A stretch of DNA of 64,000 nt, taken from Saussurea involucrata (Eukaryota; Streptophyta; Magnoliopsida; Asterales; Asteraceae). The notes below the pieces were generated by a model. The model was not told the DNA's origin, ran no database searches, and saw nothing but the letters and a program-made list of their open reading frames with translations. Made by a program: the position numbers and the translations under genes. Location of the stretch: positions 76,018,795 through 76,082,794 of the forward strand of contig CM066327.1 of assembly GCA_033807775.1 (NCBI GenBank), given 5' to 3'. How positions within the stretch are numbered: the stretch's first letter is position 1; each line of letters starts with the position of its first letter. Below, piece by piece: positions 12,078 to 22,665 of this stretch.

Positions 12078-14330
12078 ATGGCTTCATCTTCTCAAGCTAT
12101 CTCCCCTGCACACTCTCCGGCGACCTCACCAGAACATTCACCTGCTCATTCTGAACATTCAGAAAACCCCAACCCTACCCAAAACATTGAACTAGAAGAT
12201 TCCGGCGATTCAGCAGACTTTGCTCCAACCACACATCTTCAAAACTTCATAGCAAAGGATCATTTCGAAAAAGTACTACCAATCAAATCCAACAATTGCT
12301 ATTTGGTCCCCTCACCCACTGCTTTCGGCGAAGCCCATGCCATTCTTCTAAACATAATGGAAAATCATATCCTCTTCCCTTTACTCTCAAGAACCCCAAA
12401 GAAAATTCCAGTAAGATATCTAAACCAGTTTTGGCAAAGTTGCCGATTTGATAAAGATGATTCTCTTATCAAAGGATACATTTCAAGACCCGACAAATCT
12501 GAGCATCTGGAAATCAAGTTCAATAGAACAATGTTCTCACTTGAATTCAACCTACCAACAAGGGGTCTTCTTGGATTAAAGAAGTACGCAGAGCAACCAA
12601 CAGACGACGAGATCTGTCGTTTCCTAGAAATGCTTGGGTACAACACACCACTGAGGAAGAGAAATGACTTCCGCAGAGGCAGATTACCACCTCTGTGGAA
12701 CACCTTGTTCTCAATTCTTAACAGATGCCTGACAGGGAAGATAGGCAGTATTGACCAGAGCTCACATCAGATATTAACCATCATGTATGGGGTTTACTAT
12801 GATCTCCCACTGGATTACGCGACCATAATGATGCAAGAGATCATTAACACCATCGACAGAAAGAACAACACAAGAAGGGTCAAAGAGAACGATCCTAAGT
12901 TTCTACCACCTTTGCAATTCCAAAGAATAATGGAAGTCTTGTTCGAACCTCTGTTGCTAATACAGAAATGGCCAATGGAAGGGCCAATTCCCAAACAGTT
13001 CCCAATGAGCAAAAATATTCCCACTGATCATGTAGATGGCTACACACACTGCAGACCTTTGTCAAAGAAACTTCTGAAGTATGCCTCGAATAAAACCCTT
13101 AAGAAAGAGTATATACGCGATCCTAGAACTCCTAAACCGAGTCCTATGACACCCCCGCGTTTAGGTGTCCCCCTAGGAACAATGATTGCAGAACCTCTTT
13201 CCACTCAAGAAGAAAAAGATAACAAATTAGCAAAACACATGGCTATTCAACTTAGCTTCATAGCCAAACGTGCAGAGCTCATGGGAAAGAAGTCCTCTTC
13301 AAAATCTTCTGCTTCTACTCCAAAATCAAAAAGGAGGAAAACTGCAGAAGGCACCTCTACAAGCGCTGCAGAAGATCAACCTTCACCTCCTCATGCCACA
13401 GAAATTGGCTCCTCTGCTCCTCCCTCTTCTCCAAAACAGAAGAAGAAAAGAAAATCAAAAACCACAGAGGAAGGGGCACCAAAATCTAAGAGGAGGAAAA
13501 CCAAAAAGAAGCATGGTAAATCACTTGATAAATTGGTTACCATAGAAGAGGAAGCAATCGCAGAAGAAAGAACTACAGAAGAAGAAGATGCAGAAGAAGA
13601 AATGACAGAAGAGGGATATCAATCGCCCCATCAATCCCCAGATCGATTTGCTCACCAAGGAAACATTAACGATTTCCTACAGAACCCCGACATTGCCAAC
13701 ACTTTAAATACAGCAGGGTGGACGGCACAACCTCTCGACCACCATTCCCCAGAAGAACAATACTTCTCTATTTCCGGCATTGACACACATCTGCAAGAAG
13801 ATGATCAAACACCCATAGATCAATCAGCTGAGACACCTATTATTCTACAGAACCCCTTCATTCAGCAAGGATTGGACGTTCACAGAAGGAGTCCAAGCCC
13901 AGCTTTAGAAGAAATAGGACAAACAGAAGCTCAGTGGAATAGAGATGAAGTAACAGAGACAAGAATGGAGGTCTCAGAGGTAGATTCAGACGAAGAAGAA
14001 GCTGTCTGGATACGAAAAGGCCTCTATCATCCACATGTCATGAAGTTATACGGCTCTCATCAAATGTATGACTTCTTAGGCATAGAGCAAAGAACTTCAA
14101 CAGAGGATAGGGTAGAAACATCTGGAGGAAAAGAAAATGTAAAAGAAAAAGATGCCGAAGATGAAGAAGGCACACATCCCTCACCCCCTCCCAGTGCAAC
14201 CCATACATCTAACTCCGTAGGTCTAGCTGCAGAAGGAGTTATTGAAAAAGAGCAGCACAGCTCGATCCAAACCCAACCCAACCAGCCAGAAGTCACTCTT
14301 TCGACTTCTGCGCCCACAAAAACCGGGTAA
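12078..14330 (+). pseudogene. Copia-1 extra ORF (env-position), N-terminal part
   Basis: 750 codons after pol, in the position of the so-called env-like ORF of SIRE elements. The N-terminus is Ser/Pro/His-rich. Residues about 55-320 look globular (FNLPTRGLLGLKKYAEQPTD, HQILTIMYGVYYDLPLDYAT), a domain I associate with plant transposon proteins but cannot name securely. Residues about 410-480 hold three basic clusters, KSKRRKT, KQKKKRKSK and KSKRRKTKKKHGK, resembling nuclear localisation signals. An acidic Glu-rich tail follows. I see no signal peptide or membrane segment, so 'envelope' is not supported. TAA at 14328-14330 interrupts the frame, which continues in phase. Confidence 0.8.
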
Positions 14331-17132
14331 TCCATTCCTAGGGAGTCTCCTCAAAGAGACTCACCTATAGTTCGTGATCAATCGCCCCAGATCACACTAG
14401 AACACCCTACAGAGGAATTCGTTTCCTCTGCCACGCACGAAATAGGGCCAACCCTTCTTTCAGAGAGAAGTAGTGAGCACAACGACGAAGAGACTCTAGA
14501 CAAGTCTCCGAGTCAATAGAAGGATAATCTAGTACCCACCTCTGAAGTGGATCTAGACAATGTCGTTCACATAACTTCTGTAGAGTTTGAAGCACTAGAT
14601 GCTTCTGCTCGAAGATCAGATGGAAATCCTTCCACCCCCAACGTACAAACAAGGGTGAACGAAGGTGTCCCAGGAGCAGGGACTCACTCTGGAGACGAAT
14701 GTGTTCCTCCAGAGGTTACACCAGGGACACAAGTATCAAGGGATGAGTTCCAAACCCTTGTCACCTCTGTGAACCAAACCATGAAAGAGTTGCAAAGCTC
14801 TTTCACGTCTTTTGCAGAGAAAACATCAACGGCCTTGCTGAATCTGAACACCAAAATGGACAATCTGTCCACAGAGGTGAAAACAGCCATCACAGAGATG
14901 AAATCTTATGCGCAAACAACTGCAACAATTACAGCCACTTCTGCTGCTAAAGATTTTGGAATTACCGCAACTTCTGCATTCAAGGAATCAGTAAAACATT
15001 TCCTTGAACAAATGAACAAGCAATCCAACAAATCACAGAGCATCACACCCGCAGATCTACAGAAGGCTCTGCAAAACGTTCAAGCAGAAGCAATGCGCAA
15101 CACAATACTGATGCAGCCTAAAGACTACATGACCAGAGCACAGCTAACAGAGCTCGGCCAAAATGTCATAAACCAGGTCACTGAAGTCATTGTCTCCTTC
15201 ACTACTGTAAATGCCAACTACGTCAAAGAGTTCAGAAAAAGTGTCGGCAGAATGCGCTTCAACACAGAAGCAGAGCTTGCAACTCTTTTCGGCCTCTGTG
15301 ATGATGTATGTGCGAAGTTGATGGCCGCAGGAGCAGAACTACCAAAGAAACCCAAAGCTTCCTGCAGAGCAGAGGGTACTTCTGATAAAAGTCAGGATGA
15401 TTCTGATGATGACCATCCTGGTCCATCAGATAATCCTGAAGGGGAGAATATAAGGGAGAAAGCTACGACCAGAGGAATACAAGCTCCACCAATTGCAGCA
15501 GAACCAATCAGTCAAGCCCCTCCAGAACAAACCCAAGATCAACAACAAAATCAACAGACCACAGAGACAACACCCATCTCTGTGGAATCAACTCCTGGAG
15601 AAACCAATATTCCAGAAGCTGATCAGCATACCACAGAGGCAACAACCACCCCTGTGGTAATCAACTTGGAAAAGAGTCCTTCAACAAAATCAACAGAAAA
15701 ACCCCAAACCATACCAAGAAGAAAGTCGATTGCCACCAAACCAAAAAGAGCAACGACCTCTGCGACCTCTGCTTTTTCTATTCTGAGAAAGATTCACAAT
15801 ACAATGTCTGATCGAATGTCGCAGAGAGAAGAAGAAAGGCACAGGTTCACATTAGCTTTCAAAATGGCAAGAAGATTCGATGTCCAATCTTCACCAACAG
15901 AAATAGAGCTCACAGAAGAAGTCACCAAAGAACCTCCAACAGAGGTTACAGAGCAACTCAAGCCAACAGAACCATCGCCACAAAAGTCCTCTAAAACACA
16001 AGTGTCAAAACCTACAGAGGCAACCATCAAGCCAACAGAAGCACCAACCTCCAAACCTACAGAAGAAACAGGTTCTGCACCTCCAAAAGCCAAAGACAAG
16101 GGCAAAGCAATACTGACAGAAGAGCCCAAGAAAAATATATCATTGCCCAAGCCTACAGAGAAATTGATGAAGAGCGCCTTTGATGCCTTTCAAACTCCAA
16201 AGCCTGAAGAAGAGGACTGGGCATATGGATTAAAGCCTCTGACAGACATTCCTCTAACTGGCAGAGCTGCAGAAATTGTTCAAAAGATGGAGAGTCTCAG
16301 AAGACAAGTACCACAACCTGGTCCAACACATGAAGAGATGGAAGAAGTGGTATACAAATACCTCTATAAACAAACCTTTCAGACCAATCATCCAACAGAT
16401 CATGTGACAGATTCAAGGATCAGAGAAGAATTTGAGAACATCTTCACAAGGACAAAGCCTAGAACCAAAGCAGATGTCTTCTCAATCCACAAGATCAAAA
16501 AGGCAATCTTCTGCAAGTTCTCCTTTACAAGAACCTATCCAAGGGTCAGGTATAATCTTTACAAAGTCAGAAGAGAAGACAATTCAGAAACCACCTTCGC
16601 TGATGCTGACCTAAGAAATATCAATCCTTATGATCTACCTGACCTTCTGCAATGGACAAAGGACAACTACAACACAGAGGCAAACACCAGAGCCTATCAA
16701 GTATTAAGAAAAGCAATGAGGGAAAAGCTTCTGATCTTCAGTATGATAGATTTTCAACTGGGAAAGGATCTTGGTCTCAAACATCTAAATTTACGACCAC
16801 CAGAAGATCGTTGCCCACCCAACGCCGTGCCCAACTCTATCATTACAGAACCAAGATTCGGGTTAGTATTTCAAAACCCACAAGGCGAAATCAAACTATT
16901 TGTGTGCATGGATTGTCAAAAGTACGCAACTAGTACTCTGAACAAGTTCAGAGCAAGCCTTGTAAAATACAGAGGTACAGAGAAAATGGATAGAGATGCT
17001 GCAAATACCTTCATCAGAGAGATTGATGCCACAATCCGCCTAAGAGAACTCTGCATCAGTTTCTACAAAGAGATCAGAAGAATCGGAAGAGACAACAGAA
17101 GCTACAACGATTTCAAAGATGCCAAAATCTGA
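14331..17132 (+). pseudogene. Copia-1 extra ORF, C-terminal part
   Basis: Same frame as 12078-14330. The interval 14331-14516 is open and of the same Ser/Glu/Pro-rich composition, then TAG at 14517-14519 interrupts again. The longest ATG-started piece is 14547-17132 (861 codons). It contains a coiled-coil-like stretch (VSRDEFQTLVTSVNQTMKEL and following, about 14731-14900), a long Thr/Pro/Glu-rich disordered region with PTE repeats (about 15400-16130), and a globular C-terminus (VFSIHKIKKAIFCKFSFTRT; GLVFQNPQGEIKLFVCMDCQ). No membrane segment is visible. Before the two nonsense mutations the whole ORF would have been about 1,684 codons. The function is unknown to me. Confidence 0.8.
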
Positions 17133-17308
17133 TTCTCAAACCTCAAATCTCTGCAAACCAAGTCAAAAGTTTATCTTTCATTGTACTCAAATGTAAAATG
17201 CCTCTGGCATATTTCTGAATGTAAGAACTTTCGAGGTATTGTTTAACCTCTGTCTTATCTAACTTAGCCTAACTAAACTCAAGTTAAATTTTTTATTTTT
17301 CACTACTT
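17133..17308 (+). other. Copia-1 3' untranslated segment
   Basis: Noncoding DNA between the extra ORF and the polypurine tract; the last 30 bases include TTTTTATTTTTCACTACTTAG. Confidence 0.6.
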
Positions 17309-17317
17309 AGGGGGAGA
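17309..17317 (+). other. Copia-1 polypurine tract
   Basis: AGGGGGAGA one base before the 3' LTR start at 17319; the standard plus-strand primer of plant Copia elements. Confidence 0.95.
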
Positions 17318-17318
17318 T

Positions 17319-18170
17319 TGTTAGCTTCAATCTTCCTAATCATAGAAGTATTTAGAAGTAGTGAAAAATAGGCTAAGTGAAGAAAGCCTCTTACAGAGGC
17401 TCTGCCGAACTTACCGAGAGATCAAGGTCAAGAAGCTACAGAAGCTAAAGAGGCGCCCTACAGAAGCTCTGTCATACGCGCAAAGAAGACCAAAGACTCG
17501 GAATCCGGTGAAGACTGCTCTTCTAAGGACCAAACCGCAGAACCTCTGTGGCACTTCACAGAGCCTCTGCGGTCTTCAACAAAGACTTAAAAGATATTTA
17601 TAATATCTTGCTACTGTTACAGGACCTGTTCATCAACTTGCATGATAGCATGCCCTGTCCAACTGCAACGTGTCAAACTCTGGTTGGATTCAATAGGGCT
17701 TAGTACATAATAGACGTCTGCTGCATTAAATGCAATACAGCACGTCCAACTGTTCATGCCATCCGTCCAACTATTCATACCGTCCTTTGTGAATAGTAGC
17801 ATATGCTTTATGGTCCCCTTAGAGTAGTATATAAGGAAGACTCATGTTGAGTTCTTCCTATCCATCGATCGATCAATCGAACAATCGAAACAACAATTCA
17901 AGAGAGAAAAAACATCACAAGAACACATAGCTTTAAACACTTTGAGAGTCATATCTGTTTTAAAAGCTTTGCTTACTCACTGTTCTTGAATCTGTTCTTA
18001 ATATATATATTCAGTAAACTTTGAAATATTATTTCCTGTTCACTGTTTATTTATATTATGTTCTAAATCTATCAATCATATCTGTTAGTTATTCAAATAC
18101 GCTTCCGCATCAAACATAAATTCGAACTAATAGATTTGACAATCTTGTATAAGCAAAACGGGAACCAACA
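17319..18170 (+). repeat. Copia-1 3' LTR
   Basis: 852 bp, collinear with 2981-3832. Differences seen by eye include CTTCACAG versus CTTCCCAG, GGACCTG versus GGATCTG, GAATAGTAG versus GAATCGTAG, and AGAGTAG versus AGATTAG: about ten in all. Followed by the TAGAC target duplication (18171-18175). Confidence 0.96.
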
Positions 18171-18819
18171 TAGACTCTTATCATATAAACATAAATAATG
18201 TATATGAACTAAAATGCATTAAAAAACATTTCTATTTTTTAGTAACCGTTTCGTCAATATCTTCGAAATGAGCCCAATATTGAATATTTTTGGATTTAAT
18301 TATGTTAAACATAAATTAATTGATTAATTTGCCTCTCCTCTCATCACTTGCTTCGTGCTCCTCTCACAGGTACAATCAAATTAAGTCCTCAAATTTTGAA
18401 AAGATTCCTAATTGGAAAGTTAAATCTTGAAATATATCCACCTAAACCCATTTTCCATATTCTATTATCCAACAATCTTTTGTAGACCCCAAAAGATTCA
18501 AGGGTTTTTGTTTGTTTCTTTTGGTTGAGAAGAACCCTATTGGGGTTTCGCTGTACACAACAATCCAACTGAGGTGGGATACAATCAGAACCTTAATGTT
18601 TGTTGCCAAGAAAAAAGCTTTAAATTAAATGGGTTTCTTCTCAATGTTCATAACTGATTATTTTATTAATTTATGTTGTGTCGATTTCTTTCACCAAAAA
18701 ACAATCAAAACTACTATTTTTGGACCAATTTGGGGAATTGGGATTTGACTGAAACTAATTTGGGTTTGTTTTATTTTTTGAAATCATCTTTTCTTTTTTG
18801 GGTTGATTTTGATTTCTAA
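18171..18819 (+). other. Helitron interior right of Copia-1
   Basis: AT-rich, no credible ORF. The first 150 bp contain AACCGTTTCGTCAATATCTT and AATGAGCCCAATATTG, shared with the foldback element near 23.76 kb. From about 18340 the texture (pyrimidine-rich stretch, GGTTTTTGTTTGTTTCTTTT) resembles a plant gene leader or intron, perhaps a captured fragment, but I cannot name a source. Confidence 0.5.
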
Positions 18820-19119
18820 GGCCATGAGTACCGGTTGCGGGTAAGGGTGAGGTGGCCATCGGGTAAGCGGGTTAGGGGGTACGGGGGGGAGGCGGGTAGC
18901 TAGCGGGTTCACCAACCCGATGGAAGCCGAAGAGGGTGTGAGGAGGGTGGGTCCCAATTAGGGTGTTGGGTTTATTTTTTAATGTTTTAAGGGGTATCGG
19001 GTAGGAGTGGGTTCATTGGGTACTGGTACTTCACTTTTGGGTAAGGAGGGTAGGAAAGAGAAAAGCTGATGTGGCGCTGAGGTGGCAAGTGGGTTCATTG
19101 GGTACGAGTACTCAAGGCC
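18820..19119. mobile_element. G-rich MITE with TAA target duplication
   Basis: 300 bp between TAA (18817-18819) and TAA (19120-19122). Ends are inverted: GGCCATGAGTACC on the left and, in reverse complement, GGCCTTGAGTACTCG on the right. TAA plus GG..C ends fit the PIF/Harbinger (Tourist) superfamily. The interior is very G-rich on the plus strand (runs such as GGGTAAGCGGGTTAGGGGG at about 18860) with quadruplex-forming spacing. Noncoding. Confidence 0.8.
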
Positions 19120-19521
19120 TAAGAATCTTTTAGATTTTTACAATTTTACTATCTCTTTAGTAATCAAGCTCTGTTTTATTGTTAATATGAACAGGGTTTT
19201 CATTTCTGTTGTTGGAGAATGTTGTTTTGATCCTTTTTTGCTACTAAACTATGAACAATTAAGATATGAGAGAAAAAGTCATATGACATCAAAATGAATT
19301 ATGCAAATTAATTGATCATTTTTTAATATTTATTCATATTTTTATTAATTTTTTGCAAAACATCCTTTGTGAAAACTGCCTAAAACAAGGACATTTTGTA
19401 ACCAGCTGCAAAAAAAACAACTCTAAAGGGAAAAAAGCTTGGAAAAGTAGCATCGTACTTTCGATGATCATTCATATCTGTAAAATAAGTTTTTTGACAT
19501 GATTTAATTTTTTTAAATTAC

Positions 19522-19549
19522 CCTGTGTAATACACAGGTTCAAATCTAG
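19522..19549 (+). other. Helitron 3' terminus
   Basis: Stem CCTGTGT / ACACAGG with a 3-nt loop, then TTCAAAT and the terminal CTAG, followed by host T. This is the replication terminator signature of plant Helitrons. Confidence 0.92.
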
Positions 19550-19550
19550 T

Positions 19551-20033
19551 AAAGTAAATAAAGTAAAATGCTTTATGGTGAAAACTATTCACCTCACCCT
19601 CATGAAGCGTAAGCCTATCCTTTTTACTCCAACTATTGAAACCTTCCGTCACAAATGCATCAATCCCATGACTCCCGCCTTGGTTTTTAAACAAATAACA
19701 TGGCAAACAATATGTTCGGTCTACTTTTACGCTATATTCCAACCATTGAAATTGATCAAACCAAGTAACAACAAACCGTCTTGCTTTAGACCCTATAATT
19801 GTCGTTGGAAACTCGTGTCCTCGTGGTTGACAAGGCCCCCTAACCAAGTATTTCCGTCTAATTTCATCTCTTTGATTAGGATTATAGGTGTAAATTTTAG
19901 GCCTCTCCGATGGATCCCACGAAAGATTGTCAATATCAATCACATTGTTGGATGGAATGGATGGCGATGCATTATCGGTTGAGGTTGAAGTTGAAGCTTT
20001 CCGTTTAAATTTTTTTCCATAACAACTAATCAA
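19551..20033 (-). pseudogene. hAT transposase, N-terminal TTF-type zinc finger part
   Basis: The minus-strand start ATG is at 20031-20033. After a Lys/Ser-rich tail (MISCYGKKFKRKASTSTSTD) comes the motif IYTYNPNQRDEIRRKYLVRG and a TTF-type zinc finger with FDQFQWLEYSVKVDRTYCLP and CYLFKNQGG, then the conserved NSFHHKA near the break. Homology stops at NSFHHKA; the frame then runs into AT-rich repeat and the Helitron junction. It is the 5' exon of the gene whose 3' part is at 1362-2696, with a deletion between them. Confidence 0.85.
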
Positions 20034-20754
20034 GTAATCAACTGTAAATTTAAATCAATCAATCACCAAGTAACTAAACTAATCAAGTAATGAAGTAATG
20101 AAATTATGAAATCAACTAAAATTCTAAAAACCAAGTAATCTATATTCTATAATCAACTAAAATTCTAAAAACCAAGTAACTAATCAGTAATTAAATTATG
20201 AAATCAACTGAAATTATCAATCACATTATCACAATATTCTATAAACTAATCAGTAATAAAGTTTTAGGTTAATAGGTTTACCTAATCGAAGAACAAATGG
20301 GGGAAGAGGAGTGAAGACATCGATTTATTGCTTCCTCTGTTGGACTTCTTCAGTTCCTCTGTTGGCTTCCTCTGTTCTCGATTTGTATTTTGGAATTTGA
20401 TTTGGATTTTGGCGCTGCTGTAATTGTAAAATAGTAAGGATAAAGGAGGGATGGACTATGGAGGGAGGCGGTAATAATTTGAGGAGCCGATAGATTGTGG
20501 AAGAGGGTAAAAATTTAGGGATTGTGGACTTTGGGGTAATTGGGTTATAAGTTTTGGGCTTTCAATTTAGTTAACTATTAGTCTATTGGGCTTTCAATCA
20601 TTCAATCTATTTATTAGATTTTAGGACTTATAGTATATTGGGCTTAGTTAGTTAATTTTTTTTTTCAGTTTTCAGACTAACCTTTGAGGTTTCAAAATTA
20701 ATACGGTTGCACTCTTCATACGACTACGGAATTTTACCCTTCGCCGGAAGAACG
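20034..20754 (-). other. hAT 5' leader and subterminal region
   Basis: No ORF. 20034-20280 is AT-rich and repeats ACTAATCAAGTAAT and AACCAAGTAAC several times. 20280-20530 has GC-richer stretches, possibly the hAT promoter/5' UTR. No clear TATA box was chosen. Confidence 0.45.
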
Positions 20755-20778
20755 ATACGGTGGCACGTGCCACCGTAT
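20755..20778. promoter_or_regulatory. Perfect 24-bp palindrome centred on a G-box
   Basis: ATACGGTGGCAC followed by its exact reverse complement GTGCCACCGTAT; the centre is CACGTG, a plant G-box core. It lies about 20 bp inside the proposed right terminus of the hAT element, where transposase subterminal sites normally are. Confidence 0.75.
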
Positions 20779-20798
20779 GCCCTTAAGTAGGTCCGCCA

Positions 20799-21385
20799 TT
20801 GTTGTGTTGGTGCCTAGAACCATAGCTTATTAGAACGGGATGATTCAATACATTCGGGACTTTCTACGTAATGCATGTCAAATGCAGCTACTCATGCTGT
20901 AAATTACTAATGCAGGTTGGTCTACTGCTGCTTCTTTGTCCACTTGGTTCCAACATTGTCGTAAGAACAACGTGGTTCCAACAGTCCAAATAGTTTTCAT
21001 GGTTCAACACTTTTGTGGTTATAATGACAAGAGCAAACAATGCAGCTGGAAGTAACATCCTACACTAAATAGATTTAGATGCTTAGCTAACACTCAAATC
21101 ACATGTGACCCTAGAGTATGACCAAGGGAACTACCCCGGATACCATTCAAGCCATCATTTATTAACGAAAGTGGGCAAAAATAGCAGAAGATGCATGGAA
21201 ACTTTTTGCATGTAATAATTATAGAATGATGGGAGTGTGTTTGCATCAAGATAAGAATAATATTTAGAAACTCAACATAAAACATAAAAAGGACCAATCA
21301 AAAAATTGAAATCTTGAATAAGTACCTAACATAAATAAAAACAGAAGTTAAAGACCCTTGGCAAAGCTTTGGTTTCGTAGATTAA
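20799..21385. other. Intergenic, nothing recognised
   Basis: About 590 bp between the hAT end and the next MITE. No ORF, RNA gene or repeat family recognised. Confidence 0.5.
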
Positions 21386-21672
21386 GGGGCCGTTTACCAA
21401 ATGTTTACCCGGGTAAGGGCTTACCAGTCAAATTTAACACTATCACTTACTTACCGGGTAAGATTTTAGTCCGCCAAATCGATTTCCTATGCAACAATTC
21501 ACCCGGTAAGCACTAACCATGGTAAGAGTCGTGGCCATCACTTACCGGGGTAAGACTTTTTGTCCTTTCATTCGCTCTTACCGGGTAAGATTTTTGGTTC
21601 TTGCCATATCAATCCAGTAAGTAATGTGACTTGGTAAACGTTTACCCGGGTAAGTGTTTGATAAACGGCCCG
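21386..21672. mobile_element. Tourist-like MITE with TAA target duplication
   Basis: 287 bp between TAA (21383-21385) and TAA (21673-21675). Ends GGGGCCGTTTACCAAA and, in reverse complement, CGGGCCGTTTATCAAA form the terminal inverted repeat. Inside, TACCCGGGTAAG and TTACCGGGTAAG recur at least six times, many as palindromes. Noncoding; presumably moved by a PIF/Harbinger transposase. Confidence 0.88.
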
Positions 21673-21675
21673 TAA

Positions 21676-22420
21676 GCCATGGTTTTGAATGTCAGTAGGA
21701 TACACCTAGCATTAGCTCAAGCATGCAATTTACTTTCCTCACCTAGTAACATCTTATTCTTTAATTTTATTTTTTTCAAGAGAGGAAGATCTGGTCGTTT
21801 TACCCACTACAGTTTCAAACATTCATCAAAATGTTCGGAAAAGATGTAACTAAGCATCCCTTTTGCCCCAATTAGCAGTGTACCCGCGCAATGCTGCTAA
21901 TGACAAATGGTTATAACAAGAACCAAATTGAATAAATGTTTGGCCTCCAATATTTTTCTTTGCATGGAAGACCCATAGAACTTTCATGTAAAGACCTTTT
22001 GTTGACGAAAAATTAAGATAATGTTTGAAATAAACCATCAATTTTTGAACATACACATAGCACATAACCATATCAATGATCATCAATCCAACAACTATTA
22101 TATATTATACACTACACGATAATTTAGCTTGATGTCTAAAGCAGCAGAGAACCCACAATTCAACAACATTTTAGATAAAGTGAACTATTATACTTGTATT
22201 GTTGCCATGCTTAACCAAATGAATCTGAGCAAGGTACTCTGTGTTTTGCATCAATAAACTAAAAGGCAATAAAATATCAAATTAAAGAGAGCACAAATTA
22301 TACAAAATGACAAACCACAAATTATACAAAATGACAAACCACAAATAGTACAAAAGCATCCATAACTCTACTCATCTACAACTTGACTTGACAACTCTTG
22401 AAGTAGAAATGTGTTTCTAA
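21676..22420. other. Intergenic, nothing recognised
   Basis: AT-rich, no credible gene. A direct repeat of ACAAATTATACAAAATGACAA occurs at about 22290-22340. Confidence 0.5.
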
Positions 22421-22423
22421 TAA

Positions 22424-22665
22424 GGGCATCCACAATGGTAAAGCTTTATCAAAGACTTAAAAAAAATAAAAAAATATATAAAAAATATGTTGGTCCCGCC
22501 AATATATAGTTTCTCTCTCTTTTGCCTCTCACATTAATTTTTTGAAAGACTTGAGGAACATCATGAGTAAAGTCATTTTCAAGCCTTCCTCTCCAATGGT
22601 CAAGTCATGTTCAAGTCTTCTTCAAGTCCTCGTTAAGTCTTCTTCAAATGCCATTGGAGATGCTC
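22424..22665. mobile_element. Small MITE with TAA target duplication
   Basis: 242 bp between TAA (22421-22423) and TAA (22666-22668). Ends GGGCATCCACAATGG and, in reverse complement, GAGCATCTCCAATGG form an imperfect terminal inverted repeat. The interior repeats TCAAGTC(C/T)T. Noncoding; TAA and the ends suggest a Tourist-like element. Confidence 0.78.

Larger units (their letters stand above)
2981..18170 (+). mobile_element. Giant SIRE-type Copia retrotransposon (Copia-1)
   Basis: A complete LTR element of 15,190 bp with two 852-bp LTRs, an initiator-Met-type primer site, gag, protease, integrase, RT, RNase H, an extra 5-kb 3' reading frame, and a polypurine tract. The 5-bp target duplication TAGAC flanks it exactly (2976-2980 and 18171-18175). 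The domain order PR-INT-RT-RH is Copia, and the large size plus extra 3' ORF fits the SIRE/Maximus lineage. By eye the LTRs differ at about 10 of 852 positions, so insertion is recent. Coding capacity is lost through frameshifts, stops and catalytic substitutions. Inserted into the Helitron. Confidence 0.96.
2730..19549 (+). mobile_element. Non-autonomous Helitron carrying a nested Copia
   Basis: The 5' end reads TCTATACATATAATAAATGA, matching the plant Helitron 5' consensus, followed by a CATGCCACGTGTC segment common near such ends. The 3' end has the hairpin CCTGTGT-AAT-ACACAGG (19522-19538) and CTAG 7 nt later (19546-19549). It lies between A (2729) and T (19550), the standard Helitron target. 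Removing the Copia and its duplicated target leaves about 1.6 kb. No Rep/helicase ORF is present, so it would need trans mobilisation. It disrupts the minus-strand hAT pseudogene. Confidence 0.88.
1165..20798 (-). mobile_element. hAT transposon (right copy), split by Helitron
   Basis: Minus-strand hAT pieces occur on both sides of the Helitron in consistent order: C-terminal part at 1362-2696 and N-terminal zinc-finger part at 19551-20033. Candidate termini carry the shared core GGCGGACC: TAGGCGGACCCAG at 1171-1183 and, in reverse complement, TGGCGGACCTAC at about 20787-20798. No 8-bp target duplication is seen, as expected if the left end was remodelled by the palindrome. Around 200 residues expected between the two coding pieces are missing and replaced by about 60 bp of AT-rich repeat, so the copy was already deleted inside before the Helitron arrived. 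The outer boundaries are approximate. Confidence 0.7.

Noticed and set aside
12078..17132. True envelope gene of an endogenous retrovirus
   Set aside because: No signal peptide, fusion peptide or transmembrane segment is visible; basic clusters and a coiled coil point elsewhere. The env position is only a positional analogy.
1171..20798. hAT 8-bp target duplication
   Set aside because: Flanks ATCAAGCA and TTGTTGTG do not match; the left side was altered by the palindrome, so no duplication is claimed.
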